Below are positions 43,376 to 51,426 of a stretch of DNA of 64,000 nt, piece by piece (the first letter of the stretch is position 1; each line of letters opens with the position of its first letter). The position numbers and the translations under genes are program-made. The notes below the pieces were generated by a model. That model did no database searches, was not told where the DNA came from, and saw only the letters and a list, made by a program, of their open reading frames with translations. Origin of the DNA: Anaerolineales bacterium (GTDB lineage: Bacteria > Chloroflexota > Anaerolineae > Anaerolineales > Villigracilaceae); contig JAIXKJ010000003.1 in the NCBI GenBank assembly GCA_026928255.1, positions 459,833-523,832 of the forward strand. The letters run 5' to 3'.

Positions 43376-44566
43376 TTACGGGTTGGGCGTGCCTTGCACG
43401 GCGACGCCGACCCAAGTGAAGACGCGCTTTTCGCTAGCGGCGCCAGCGGCGACCCAAATGGGATTGCCTTGCTCGTCCACGCCAGATTGGAAGACCGGCA
43501 CGACCTGCCAACGCATGACGTGCGCCACGTTGTCCTTCGGGCGGAAACTCGTCGGGACGATATATTTGGTGTCGGTAACGTAATCGGTTACGCGGCGAGT
43601 TTGATTCGAGGTGATGTCTTCGATCGTAATTTGATAGGCTTCCGCGTCGCGCAACACGCCGACGGACGCCCATTGCAAAGTAACCGCGTCGTTTGCCAGG
43701 GTGAAGGCGGCGCCGTCCGCAGGCAAGAGCAAGTTCGGGGCGGGGTAAGGCGGCGGAAGCGTCGCAGTGGGAGTCGGCTTGCCGGGGTCTGGCGCGCGTT
43801 CGCAAAGCGGAATCATCAAGATTTGCCCGATGAGGACGTTGTCCGTCGTCAATTTGTTGAACTGTTTGATTGAGTCCATCGAGACGGCGTAGTTGGCGGC
43901 GATGCTGGAAAGCGTGTCGTTTTCTTGCACGGTGATTTGCACGGATTCGCAGGCTTGCTGCGTGGCGACTTCGGCGAGCGGCGTGCTGGTGGCGGCGGGC
44001 GGCGGCGTGGGCGTGGGGTAGGGAATCATCAGCGTTTGCCCGGCGTAAATGGGGCAAGACGAGGCGAGGTTGTTGAGGATGATGATCGAGTTAACCGAGA
44101 CGTTGAAGTTGTAGGCGATTTGCGAGCAAGAGCCGTCGGTCTCTTTGACGGTGTATTCAAAGGGCGGCTGCAAAGTGGGCGTGGGCGTTTCCGTCGGCGG
44201 GGCGGTGTTGGTCGGCGTGAGAGTCGGCGTAGGCGTTTCCGTCGGCGTGGAGGTGTTTTCCACAGGCGCGAATTTTTGCGGGTCTTTGGGCGTGAGAAAA
44301 AACGTCAGCCCGGCGGCGATGATGATAATCGCCAATAACGCGCCGACGGCGGCGGGCAGGCTCAGCGTTAGGCTGGGCATGCTCGCGGCTTGGACGGGCT
44401 TTTCCTTTTTTTGTTTTTGCGGCGCTTTCGGCGCGGACGTTTTTGGCGCGGGTTGTTGTTCGCCAAATTCCGTGCCGCAGACCAAACAGCGGACGGCGTT
44501 CTCGCTTAAGCGCGTTCCGCAGGTAGGGCAGATTTTAGTCTTGCTGTGGGACGGTTCAGGTGTCAT
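43376..44566 (-). CDS. zinc-ribbon, transmembrane, double-LysM protein
   Basis: 396 residues. A cytoplasmic zinc ribbon (CPTCGTRLSENAVRCLVCG, about 13-31) precedes a Pro/Lys/Ala linker and one membrane helix (about 73-93). A Pro/Thr spacer follows, then LysM 1 (about 135-182, EYTVKETDGSCSQIAYNFN), LysM 2 (about 208-255, ITVQENDTLSSIAANYAVS) and a C-terminal Ig/Fn3-like beta domain with TLQWASVGVL and RWQVVPVFQ. It would bind cell-wall glycan outside while sensing or scaffolding inside. No enzymatic domain is visible. The start lacks a Shine-Dalgarno. Confidence 0.87.
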   Translation of the reverse strand: MTPEPSHSKTKICPTCGTRLSENAVRCLVCGTEFGEQQPAPKTSAPKAPQKQKKEKPVQAASMPSLTLSLPAAVGALLAIIIIAAGLTFFLTPKDPQKFAPVENTSTPTETPTPTLTPTNTAPPTETPTPTLQPPFEYTVKETDGSCSQIAYNFNVSVNSIIILNNLASSCPIYAGQTLMIPYPTPTPPPAATSTPLAEVATQQACESVQITVQENDTLSSIAANYAVSMDSIKQFNKLTTDNVLIGQILMIPLCERAPDPGKPTPTATLPPPYPAPNLLLPADGAAFTLANDAVTLQWASVGVLRDAEAYQITIEDITSNQTRRVTDYVTDTKYIVPTSFRPKDNVAHVMRWQVVPVFQSGVDEQGNPIWVAAGAASEKRVFTWVGVAVQGTPNP

Positions 44567-44576
44567 ACGGGCGAAA

Positions 44577-44582
44577 ATTATA
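44577..44582 (-). promoter_or_regulatory. extended -10 of the zinc-ribbon/LysM gene, likely leaderless
   Basis: TGG followed by TATAAT on the minus strand, ten bases before the ATG at 44566. The expected start of transcription is only three or four bases before the ATG, and no ribosome site exists. Confidence 0.55.
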
Positions 44583-44595
44583 CCATTGACGCTTT

Positions 44596-45891
44596 TTAGG
44601 CGGGCGCTTCGCTTTTTAGTTTTGACGTAACCAACACTTTGTCCACGCGGCGTCCGTCCATGTCCATCACTTCAAAGCGCAGGTTGTTCCACTCAAAATG
44701 GTCGGCGGTTTGCGGCAGTTTGCCGAGCGAGGTCATCACAAATCCGCTTAAGGTTTCGTATTCGGATTCGTGCGGCAGTTCGTCGAGAGCAAAAATTTTT
44801 TTGAATTCGTCCATTTCGAGCATTCCGTCTAACAGCCACGAGCCGTCTTGACGTTGGGTGGCTTGCGGCTCGTCGCCTTCCATCACGCCGACGATTTCTT
44901 CGAGAATGTCGTTGATGGTCAGCAGACCTTGCACGCCGCCAAACTCGTCCACGACGAGGAGCATTTCGGCGTTATTCTTTTTTAGCGCCTCTAAAGCGCG
45001 GGAAGCGAGAGTCGTTTCGGGGATGAAATGCGCGGACTTGGATAATTCTTTTAAGTCAATTTGTTTTTGCGAAAGAATGGCGACTAAAAGGTCGCGCGAT
45101 TTAACTACGCCGATAATTGTGTCCAGCGAATCTTGGCGGACGGGAAAACGCGAGTAAGGGCTGCCTTCCATTTTGTCGAGGATTTCCGCCGTGCTGTCGG
45201 TTACGTCCAACCAGACGATTTCCGTGCGCGGAGTCATCACCGAGTAAACGCGGGTGTCGCCCAAACTGAAAACGCCTTCTACCATGTCGTGTTCGGCTTC
45301 TTCAAAAATTCCCGCTTCCGTGCCTTGATCCATCAGCAGTTGAAGTTCTTCTTCGGTGATGGGCGGATTGTCGGACGGGTCGACGTGCAACAGGCGCAGG
45401 ACGAAATTCGTCGCCGAGCCGATTAATTTTATCAGCGGAGAAAAGAGGCGCGAGAGAAAGAGCATGGGCGCGGCGACGATTTGCGCGATGCGTTCGGGCT
45501 TGTTAATCCCGAGTCGTTTTGGAACTAACTCTCCCAGCCAAATGGTGAGAATAGTGATGACGACGACTACCAACGCCAACGAGATAGATTCGCTGTACGC
45601 GCCAATGTAAGGGACGCTTTGCAAGAGGACGGCGAGTTTCGTCGCAATCGTCGCGCCGCCGACCGCGCCCGAAAAAATACTGATTAACGTAACGCCGATT
45701 TGCGCCGTCGAAAGAAAGACGTTTGGGTCTTCGAGTAATTTTACGGCTAAGGCGGAGGCTTTATTTCCGTCGTCCGCCTTTTGTTGCAAACGCGCCTTGC
45801 GCGAAGCGACGAGCGCCGCTTCCGCCATGGCAAAAACGCCGTTAAGCAATATCAATAATAAAATGCCGACAATTTCGCTGCTGATTTTCAT
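44596..45891 (-). CDS. CNNM/CBS/CorC-HlyC family membrane protein (hemolysin family)
   Basis: 431 residues. The CNNM (DUF21) domain at about 1-200 has four membrane segments and MAEAALVASRKARLQ, a typical start. A CBS pair follows at about 215-335 (VMTPRTEIVWLDV, FPVRQDSLDTIIGVVKSRDLL, LLVVDEFGGVQGLLTINDILEEIVG). The C-terminal CorC_HlyC domain is at about 345-425 (LLDGMLEMDEFKKIF). Members are linked to Mg2+ or Na+ transport, and hemolysis is a historical name. The leader holds two tandem hairpins. Confidence 0.9.
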   Translation of the reverse strand: MKISSEIVGILLLILLNGVFAMAEAALVASRKARLQQKADDGNKASALAVKLLEDPNVFLSTAQIGVTLISIFSGAVGGATIATKLAVLLQSVPYIGAYSESISLALVVVVITILTIWLGELVPKRLGINKPERIAQIVAAPMLFLSRLFSPLIKLIGSATNFVLRLLHVDPSDNPPITEEELQLLMDQGTEAGIFEEAEHDMVEGVFSLGDTRVYSVMTPRTEIVWLDVTDSTAEILDKMEGSPYSRFPVRQDSLDTIIGVVKSRDLLVAILSQKQIDLKELSKSAHFIPETTLASRALEALKKNNAEMLLVVDEFGGVQGLLTINDILEEIVGVMEGDEPQATQRQDGSWLLDGMLEMDEFKKIFALDELPHESEYETLSGFVMTSLGKLPQTADHFEWNNLRFEVMDMDGRRVDKVLVTSKLKSEAPA

Positions 45892-45912
45892 TGTTTCCTG
45901 TTAAATGCAAAG

Positions 45913-45958
45913 ACGCGCCTTTTGCGCGTGAAAATTTTGCGGCGCGAATTTTCGCGCC
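45913..45958 (-). promoter_or_regulatory. tandem hairpins in the leader of the CNNM gene
   Basis: GGCGCGAA/TTCGCGCC (8-bp stem, 45958-45941) and ACGCGC/GCGCGT (6-bp stem, 45929-45913) lie between 22 and 67 nt before the ATG at 45891, after which AGGAAA serves as ribosome site. No known riboswitch consensus is recognised, and no U-run follows the stems. Confidence 0.4.
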
Positions 45959-46060
45959 AAGTTTATTTAAATACGATGGGGAAGAACTAGAGTCTGGTTC
46001 TGATGGAATATCGGGCATGAGGTTTCGTGCAAAATTACGCGCCCCTATTGTACCTGAAAC

Positions 46061-46207
46061 TTATTTCTTTTTCGCAAGTCGTTCTTCCATTTTTTTGACG
46101 CGCCGTTTTAATTGCGCTTGTCCGCGCAGGACGAGGGCGGGAATGATAATCAACGCCAACGCGACGAGGCAGACGAATCCCAATTCCAAAACGCTGACGC
46201 GAAACAT
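46061..46207 (-). CDS. 48-residue single-helix membrane protein downstream of selD
   Basis: The ATG at 46207 follows the selD stop after one base (TAGCATG), so translation is probably coupled to selD. The product is one hydrophobic helix (LGFVCLVALALIIIPALVL, about residues 9-27) and a strongly basic, helix-prone tail (RGQAQLKRRVKKMEERLAKKK). The two-part design and the tight junction argue for a real gene. I know no family for it. A role with SelD is only a context inference. Confidence 0.6.
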   Translation of the reverse strand: MFRVSVLELGFVCLVALALIIIPALVLRGQAQLKRRVKKMEERLAKKK

Positions 46208-46208
46208 G

Positions 46209-47267
46209 CTACTTGACTTTAATTCCCGCGCCGCTTTGAACTTCGCCGACGACCCACAAAGGCTGATTCAATTCTTGCGCCCGCGCTTTCGCCGCCGACA
46301 GTTTTTCCCGCGCCACGCCGAAGAGCAACCCGCCGCTGGTTTGCGGGTCGAATAAAGTCATCCGCGCCGCTTCGTCAAGTTGCGGCGAAAACTGAAGCGA
46401 CGCTTGAAAATGCGCTTGATTGTCAAACGCGCCGCCGGGAAAAATTCCGCTTTCGGCGTAAGCGCGCGCGCCGCTTAAGAACGGAATTTTTGAGAAGTCA
46501 AAATGAAGCGAAACGTGCGAGGCGCGCGCCATCTCTGCGGCGTGACCGAGAAAGCCGAAGCCGGTCACGTCCGTGCCGCCGCCAGCGTCAAATTCGGACG
46601 CCAACGCGCCGGCATTTTTGTTCAAGCGCGACATCCATTCAATCGCCTCGCGGACGTGTTCCGCCGACGCCTTTTCTTGCTTCAACGCGGTGGCGATGAT
46701 TCCCGCGCCGAGCGGTTTTGTGAGGACCAGAACTTCGCCGGCTTTCAACCCGCCCTTGCGGATGATGCGCTGCGGGTGAACGAAGCCGACGACGACCAAG
46801 CCGTACTTTGGTTCGTTGTCTTTAACCGTATGTCCGCCCGCGACGACGACTCCCGCCTCGCGCGCTTTTTCCGCGCCGCCGCGCAAAATCTCGCTGGATA
46901 TGTCGAGGGGCAAATGGTCGGGAAGCGCGGCGACGTTCAAGGCGAGGAAGGGTTTGCCGCCCATCGCGTACACGTCCGAGAGGCTGTTCGCCGCCGCAAT
47001 TGCGCCGTACTCGTAGGGCGTGTCCACGACGGGGGTGAAAAAATCCGTCGTCAGAATTAATGCTTGCTCGTCGCTTAAACGCCAAACCGCCGCGTCGTCG
47101 GGCGATTCGATTCCGACGATTAAGTCGGGATAATTTTTCGAGTCGAATAAATTTTGAACGGGACGCAAAACTTGCGTCAGCGCTTCGGCGCTTAATTTAG
47201 ACGCTCAGCCCGCGCAGGTGGAAAGAGTCGTCAAGCGGATTTCGCGCCCGTTTTGCGGAATAGGCAT
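46209..47267 (-). CDS. selD: selenide, water dikinase, itself a selenoprotein (in-frame UGA = Sec21)
   Basis: Makes selenophosphate from selenide and ATP for Sec-tRNA synthesis. Starting at the ATG 47267 the frame reads MPIPQNGREIRLTTLSTCAG, then TGA (47207-47205), then ASKLSAEALTQVLRPVQNL. This is the SelD catalytic loop, where other species have Cys or Sec. With Sec at position 21 the protein is 352 residues, the normal length. The rest shows SPDDAAVWRL, LTTDFFTPVVDTPY, AIAAANSLSDVYAMGGKP, GGHTVKDNEPKYGLVV and DVTGFGFLGHAAEM. Treating UGA as a stop would leave a protein without its active-site loop. The gene is preceded by the LGFP-like gene (4-nt gap). Confidence 0.93.
47162..47192 (-). 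other. candidate bacterial SECIS hairpins after the selD UGA
   Basis: Hairpin A: AGCGC, loop CGAA, GCGCT (47192-47179), with 17 nt between UGA and the loop. Hairpin B: GACGCAA, loop GTT, TTGCGTC (47178-47162), a perfect 7-bp stem with 33 nt between UGA and the loop. Both fall in the distance range expected for bacterial SECIS elements and have a G at loop position 1 or 2. Which one SelB binds cannot be decided from sequence. Confidence 0.6.
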
Positions 47268-47271
47268 GGGG

Positions 47272-48216
47272 CTAATACCAAATTCTGAATGAAGTGGAGG
47301 TTTTGCCCGCGAGCTGATTGTAGGCGCAAACCACGTCCGCGTTGACTAAACTTCCGTAAGGCTGATTTTGAAATGCGAGAGAAACCACGCCGATTCCGTT
47401 CGAGTCGCTTTTTACGGATGTGGAATTTTGCGCGACGTTTGACCAATGCACCGTTATTGTGCAGGTCGCGCCTGAAATAGGCTGGCTGTTTTGATCTTGC
47501 ACGACGATGTAAAAAGTTTGCGTGTCCGTCGGCTGGGCGACAGTTTTCAGCGCAAAGGCGCGGACTCGCAACTCCGAAGCGTTTTGCAAACGCGGCGCGT
47601 TGTTTGACGGTTTGGCGGGCGCGAGTCGCGCTGGGTCTTCGTTCAATTTGTCAAAGTAGGCGCGCCCCAAATCGGAGATGACGACGCGGTAATTTCCCGC
47701 GCTGGCAGATTGCCATTCCAAGCGCGCGCGCTCAAAGTATTGGACGATTTTCCCCTCGCGGTATTCAAACCCTGAAATGGGGTAGCCGAATTGAGTCGTT
47801 CCGCCGTTGGCGTCGAAAAATTCGAGAAAAGCGAAACAGACGGAGAATCCCGTTTCGGAGTAGGCGCGGCAGGCGAACGGATTGCCGATGTTGATTTGCC
47901 CGCTGGAAACGTACATCTCGCGCCCCAGCGCCGTCAGTTGCACGCGCTTGCCTTCGGGCAAGTCGGCGCGGTATTCAAAACGCGCGCGTTGAAAATATTG
48001 CGCGTCTTTTCCGTCGCGGGCGATGAAGCGCTCGGTGATCGGGTATCCGTAAAGCGAAGTTGCGTTGGGGTTGGCGTTGTAAAAGGCGAAGAATTCCCCT
48101 TCGACGTTATGTCCCGTTTCGCTAAAATATTTGGACGTCGGCGTTTGAGCGCGAACGGGAATCCAAGAGACGAGCGCCAAGGATATAAAAATAACAAGGG
48201 TGAAAACTTTTTTCAT
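47272..48216 (-). CDS. secreted protein with two LGFP-like repeats and an Ig-like domain
   Basis: 314 residues. The signal peptide is cleaved near VRAQ (about 23). Two repeats of about 85 residues follow (about 28-110 and 112-195). Each has a YSETGxxVxxxFxxFxxANxG-like start, a GYPIxxxF/GYPISGFE turn, a QYFxRARxE core and a final LGR. This is a repeat often seen in Chloroflexota surface proteins. After a Pro/Asn linker, a C-terminal Ig-like beta-sandwich (about 225-314) ends SFRIWY. Function unknown; a cell-surface or wall-binding role is likely. A TATAAT -10 is at 48237-48232. Confidence 0.75.
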   Translation of the reverse strand: MKKVFTLVIFISLALVSWIPVRAQTPTSKYFSETGHNVEGEFFAFYNANPNATSLYGYPITERFIARDGKDAQYFQRARFEYRADLPEGKRVQLTALGREMYVSSGQINIGNPFACRAYSETGFSVCFAFLEFFDANGGTTQFGYPISGFEYREGKIVQYFERARLEWQSASAGNYRVVISDLGRAYFDKLNEDPARLAPAKPSNNAPRLQNASELRVRAFALKTVAQPTDTQTFYIVVQDQNSQPISGATCTITVHWSNVAQNSTSVKSDSNGIGVVSLAFQNQPYGSLVNADVVCAYNQLAGKTSTSFRIWY

Positions 48217-48274
48217 AATTCCGCCTTGTTAATTATACCCAAGAACGACTTATAAAAGATTGTAAATATATTGC

Positions 48275-49390
48275 CTACGAAATCGTAAGTTTTTGACTCA
48301 GCAGCGCTTGAACAATTTTCTCCGCCGCATGACCGTCGCCGTAAGGGTTGACGGCGTTCGCCATGCTTCGGTAGGCGGATTCGTCGTCGAGCAAACGCGC
48401 CGCCTCGTTGACGATTCGCGCCGCATCCGTCCCGACCAATTTCAGCGTCCCCGCGGCGACTCCTTCGGGACGTTCGGTTACCTCGCGCAGAACCAAAGTC
48501 GGGACGCCGAAGGCAGGCGCTTCTTCTTGAATGCCGCCCGAATCGGTGAGGATGATTCGCGCGCGCTTCATTAGATGAATCAGCGGAAGATAATCTTGCG
48601 GCGGCAAAAGCGTGATGTGTTTCGCGCCGCGTAACAGACGGTTGACCGGCTCTTGCACGTTGGGGTTGAGGTGAACGGGGTAGACGATTTCCGCGTCGCC
48701 GCGCTTGGCCAGTTGCAAGAGCGCTTGACAAATATTTTCCAGCGGCTCGCCAAAATTTTCGCGCCGATGCGCGGTTACCAAAATTAGATTTTTGCCGCGC
48801 AATTTGGCGTTTGCCAATTCTGTAATTTCGGGCGGTTCGGGTTGCGTCGCCGCGAATCGCAGCGCGTCAATGACCGAGTTTCCGGTAACGTGAATCGTCC
48901 GCTCGTCCGTGCCTTCGCGCAGCAGGTTGTCTCTCGCCCAATCCGTCGGCGCGAAATGCAAATCGGCGATGACGCCTGCAATGCGGCGGTTGACTTCTTC
49001 GGGGAAGGGCTGCCATTTGTCGCGCGTCCGCAAGCCGGCTTCGACGTGCCCAAAGCGGACGCGGCGATAAAAGCAAAGCAACGCGGCGATGGCGACGGTG
49101 GTTGTGTCGCCTTGCGCCAAAACCCAATCGGGTTGAAAGTCGTCCAGCACCGGGTCGAGGCGCGTGAAGATGTCCGCGCTGAGTTGCGCCAGCGTTTGAT
49201 TTTCGCGCATGAGGTTTAAGTCGTAATCAGGCGCGATGTTGAAAAGATGCAGAACTTGATCGAGCATTTGACGGTGTTGCGCGGTTACGCAAACCCGCGC
49301 TTCGATTTGGCTTTCGCCCGCGAGGCGTTTGACAATCGGCGCCATTTTGACGGCTTCGGGGCGCGTGCCGAAAACGGAGAGGACTTTCAT
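48275..49390 (-). CDS. wecB: UDP-N-acetylglucosamine 2-epimerase (non-hydrolysing)
   Basis: 371 residues from the ATG at 49390, which overlaps the wecC-like stop by 4 bp. It converts UDP-GlcNAc to UDP-ManNAc. Motifs: FGTRPEAVKMAPIVKRL (N-terminus), QGDTTTVAIAALL, GHVEAGLRTRDKWQPFPEE, VTAHRRENFGEPL and LTDSGGIQEEAPAFGVP (substrate loop). Length and motifs are those of a full GT-B-fold epimerase. Together with the next gene it would supply UDP-ManNAcA for a surface polymer. Confidence 0.94.
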   Translation of the reverse strand: MKVLSVFGTRPEAVKMAPIVKRLAGESQIEARVCVTAQHRQMLDQVLHLFNIAPDYDLNLMRENQTLAQLSADIFTRLDPVLDDFQPDWVLAQGDTTTVAIAALLCFYRRVRFGHVEAGLRTRDKWQPFPEEVNRRIAGVIADLHFAPTDWARDNLLREGTDERTIHVTGNSVIDALRFAATQPEPPEITELANAKLRGKNLILVTAHRRENFGEPLENICQALLQLAKRGDAEIVYPVHLNPNVQEPVNRLLRGAKHITLLPPQDYLPLIHLMKRARIILTDSGGIQEEAPAFGVPTLVLREVTERPEGVAAGTLKLVGTDAARIVNEAARLLDDESAYRSMANAVNPYGDGHAAEKIVQALLSQKLTIS

Positions 49391-50697
49391 TGCTCTTTGC
49401 CCGAACCCAATTTGACGAAGCGAAAGCCGGCGCGTTTCCACGCGGCGGAGTCCCAACCTTGCACCGCGTCAATCGCAATCCGCGCCGACGTTTGTTTGGC
49501 GACCTCTTCGGGGTTTAGCGCGGCGAATTGCGAATGCTTGACGAGCAGCAAGAGCGCGTCCGCGTTTTGGACGGCGGCTTCGAGAGTCGGCGTGAGGGCG
49601 AGGTTGGCAAATTGCGCTTCAGGTTTGAACGGCTCATAAGCGCGGACTTGCGCCCCGCGTTCTTGCAAAATCTGCGCCGCCGCCACAGCGGGACTTTCGC
49701 GCAAGTCGTCCACGTCGGGCTTGTACGCCAAACCGAGCGCGGCGATGCGCTTGCCTTTCAGCGAACCAAGCGCGCGCTCGACCACGTCCGCGAGAAAGCG
49801 CGGCTGCGAATCGTTGACCTGACGCGACTGATAAATCAGCGGCGTCAACTGCGGCGCGGACTCGACCAAAAACCACGGGTCCACGCTGATGCAATGTCCG
49901 CCCACGCCCGGGCCTGGGTTGAGGATTTTCACGCGCGGGTGCAAATTGGCGATGGCAATCGCTTCCCAAACGTCCACGCCGAATTGGTCGGCGAGGCGCG
50001 AGAACTCGTTGGCGATGGCGATGTTGGCGTCGCGGTAAGTGTTCTCCATCAACTTAACCATTTCGGCAGTAGTGGCGTCGGTTTGGGTGATTTCGCCCGT
50101 AACGAACGCGGAGTATAAGTCCGCGCCCGCTTGCGCGGAGGCGGGCGTAACGCCGCCGATGACGCGCGAATTTTCGACCAACTCGCGCAAAATTTGGCCG
50201 GGCAGCACGCGCTCCGGCGAATAGCACAAGTGAAAATCTACGCCCGCTTTGAGGTTGGATTTTTCTAAAATCGGCGCGACGACATCTAAAGTTGTGCGCG
50301 GCGGCGAAGTGGATTCGAGAATGACGAGGTTGCCTTTTCGCAAATGCGGCGCAATCGATTCGGCGGCAGATTTCACGGCTTGCATGTCCGCTAGTTTGTA
50401 AGAAATGCCGTTGTAATTTCCGCTTTCGCCGTGCTTGAAAGGAGTCGGCACGGAGATGATGAAAGCGTCGGCGGGGGAAGGCTGCAATGAGGCGTTGAAT
50501 TTTCCGTCGGCGGCGACGGCGGCGAAGGCTTGCGCCAGCCCCGGCTCGTGGATGTGAATCTCGCCGCGCTTCAACGTTTCAATAACTTTTGGATTCACGT
50601 CCGCGCCTAACACGTCCGCGCCTTTGGAGGCAAACATAGTCGCCGTCGGCAGTCCGATATATCCCAACCCGACGACGCAGATTTTTTGATAGTTCAC
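49387..50697 (-). CDS. wecC: nucleotide-sugar dehydrogenase (UDP-ManNAc dehydrogenase type)
   Basis: 436 residues from a GTG at 50697 chosen because AGGAGA lies four bases upstream and the product starts NYQKICVVGLGYIGLPTATM. The longer in-frame start would cross the -10 region. The NAD-binding motif is at the N-terminus. SVPTPFKHG, ESTSPPRTT, YSPERVLPGQ, GGVTPASA and the catalytic-site loop GPGVGGHCISVDPWFL (active Cys) are all present. RIAALGLAYKPDVDDLRESPA marks the C-terminal domain. The wecB neighbour favours UDP-ManNAc as substrate. Confidence 0.92.
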   Translation of the reverse strand: MNYQKICVVGLGYIGLPTATMFASKGADVLGADVNPKVIETLKRGEIHIHEPGLAQAFAAVAADGKFNASLQPSPADAFIISVPTPFKHGESGNYNGISYKLADMQAVKSAAESIAPHLRKGNLVILESTSPPRTTLDVVAPILEKSNLKAGVDFHLCYSPERVLPGQILRELVENSRVIGGVTPASAQAGADLYSAFVTGEITQTDATTAEMVKLMENTYRDANIAIANEFSRLADQFGVDVWEAIAIANLHPRVKILNPGPGVGGHCISVDPWFLVESAPQLTPLIYQSRQVNDSQPRFLADVVERALGSLKGKRIAALGLAYKPDVDDLRESPAVAAAQILQERGAQVRAYEPFKPEAQFANLALTPTLEAAVQNADALLLLVKHSQFAALNPEEVAKQTSARIAIDAVQGWDSAAWKRAGFRFVKLGSGKEQ

Positions 50698-50718
50698 AAG
50701 GTCTCCTATTTTTAGGCT

Positions 50719-50724
50719 ATTATA
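50719..50724 (-). promoter_or_regulatory. -10 element of the wecC-wecB operon
   Basis: TATAAT on the minus strand, 21 bp upstream of the GTG at 50697, followed by AGGAGA. The -35 region has no clear consensus. The 116-bp gap also carries a divergent TATAAT for the NfeD gene. Confidence 0.45.
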
Positions 50725-50791
50725 CAGCGGCTGAATAAAACGCTCTTGCATCTTTTTGCGAGGAGAAACGTAAACCTTTTGTACCTTGTTG

Positions 50792-50797
50792 TATAAT
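50792..50797 (+). promoter_or_regulatory. -10 element of the nfeD-slipin operon
   Basis: TATAAT, sixteen bases before the ATG at 50814. The predicted start of transcription (near 50804) would fall inside the AGGAGG at 50801-50806, so the leader is very short or the true start lies slightly upstream. Confidence 0.4.
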
Positions 50798-50813
50798 GAA
50801 AGGAGGCGCAACT

Positions 50814-51407
50814 ATGAATTTTCTTTTAGACCCAAACGTCGCATATCTTTTTTTGCTCGGCGCGGTAACGCTGACCTTTTTTGCCATCGTTACGCCGGGC
50901 ACCGGCTTGTTGGAAGTCGGCGCGGTTTTCTGCTTCTTGCTGACGGGCTACGCCGTTTATAATTTGCCGATGAATGGGCTGGCGGCGGTGTTGATTGCCT
51001 TAAGCGTCGCGCCGTTTTTGTACGCGGTGCAAAAACCGAGAAGGGAATGGGCGCTGGCGACGTCTATCTTTTTGTTGGTCTTCGGCTCGATCTTTTTATT
51101 CGCCGCAGACGGCTGGAAGCCCGCCGTCAATCCGCTGTTGGCGGCAGCCGCTTCAATTACGGTTTCCGTTTCGTTGTGGATGATCATTCGCAAGTTGATT
51201 CAAGCTTCCGCCAAACGCCCGACTCACGACTTGGAAACTATCGTCGGGCAAACAGGGGAGGCGCGCACTTCCATTCACCGCGAAGGAAGCGCGTATATTA
51301 ATGGCGAGTTGTGGTCTGCCCGCAGCGAGAGCAAAATTCACGCGGGAAGTCAAATTCGGGTTGTCGCCCGCGACGGATTTATCCTCGTGGTTGAATCCGT
51401 GAAATAA
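50814..51407 (+). CDS. NfeD family membrane protein
   Basis: 197 residues from the ATG at 50814, with AGGAGG seven bases upstream; an ATG six codons earlier overlaps the -10 box and lacks a ribosome site. Four or five hydrophobic segments cover residues 8-130. The C-terminal OB-fold domain (about 145-197) has LETIVGQTGEARTSIHREGSAYINGELW, written here only as family motif start LETIVGQTGEA and end GELWSARSE. NfeD proteins pair with stomatin-like proteins in membrane microdomains. The partner follows 19 bp downstream. Confidence 0.9.
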   Translation: MNFLLDPNVAYLFLLGAVTLTFFAIVTPGTGLLEVGAVFCFLLTGYAVYNLPMNGLAAVLIALSVAPFLYAVQKPRREWALATSIFLLVFGSIFLFAADGWKPAVNPLLAAAASITVSVSLWMIIRKLIQASAKRPTHDLETIVGQTGEARTSIHREGSAYINGELWSARSESKIHAGSQIRVVARDGFILVVESVK

Positions 51408-51426
51408 TAATAAATAAGGAGAAATA

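Noticed and set aside
43263..43415. Upstream extension of the 7TM histidine kinase
   Set aside because: It would be translated through the palindromic terminator at 43334-43365. The ATG at 43262 opens the first membrane helix.
46209..47168. SelD as an N-terminally truncated protein or pseudogene starting at the TTG 47168
   Set aside because: The upstream frame carries the SelD active-site loop with UGA as selenocysteine, so the gene is complete.
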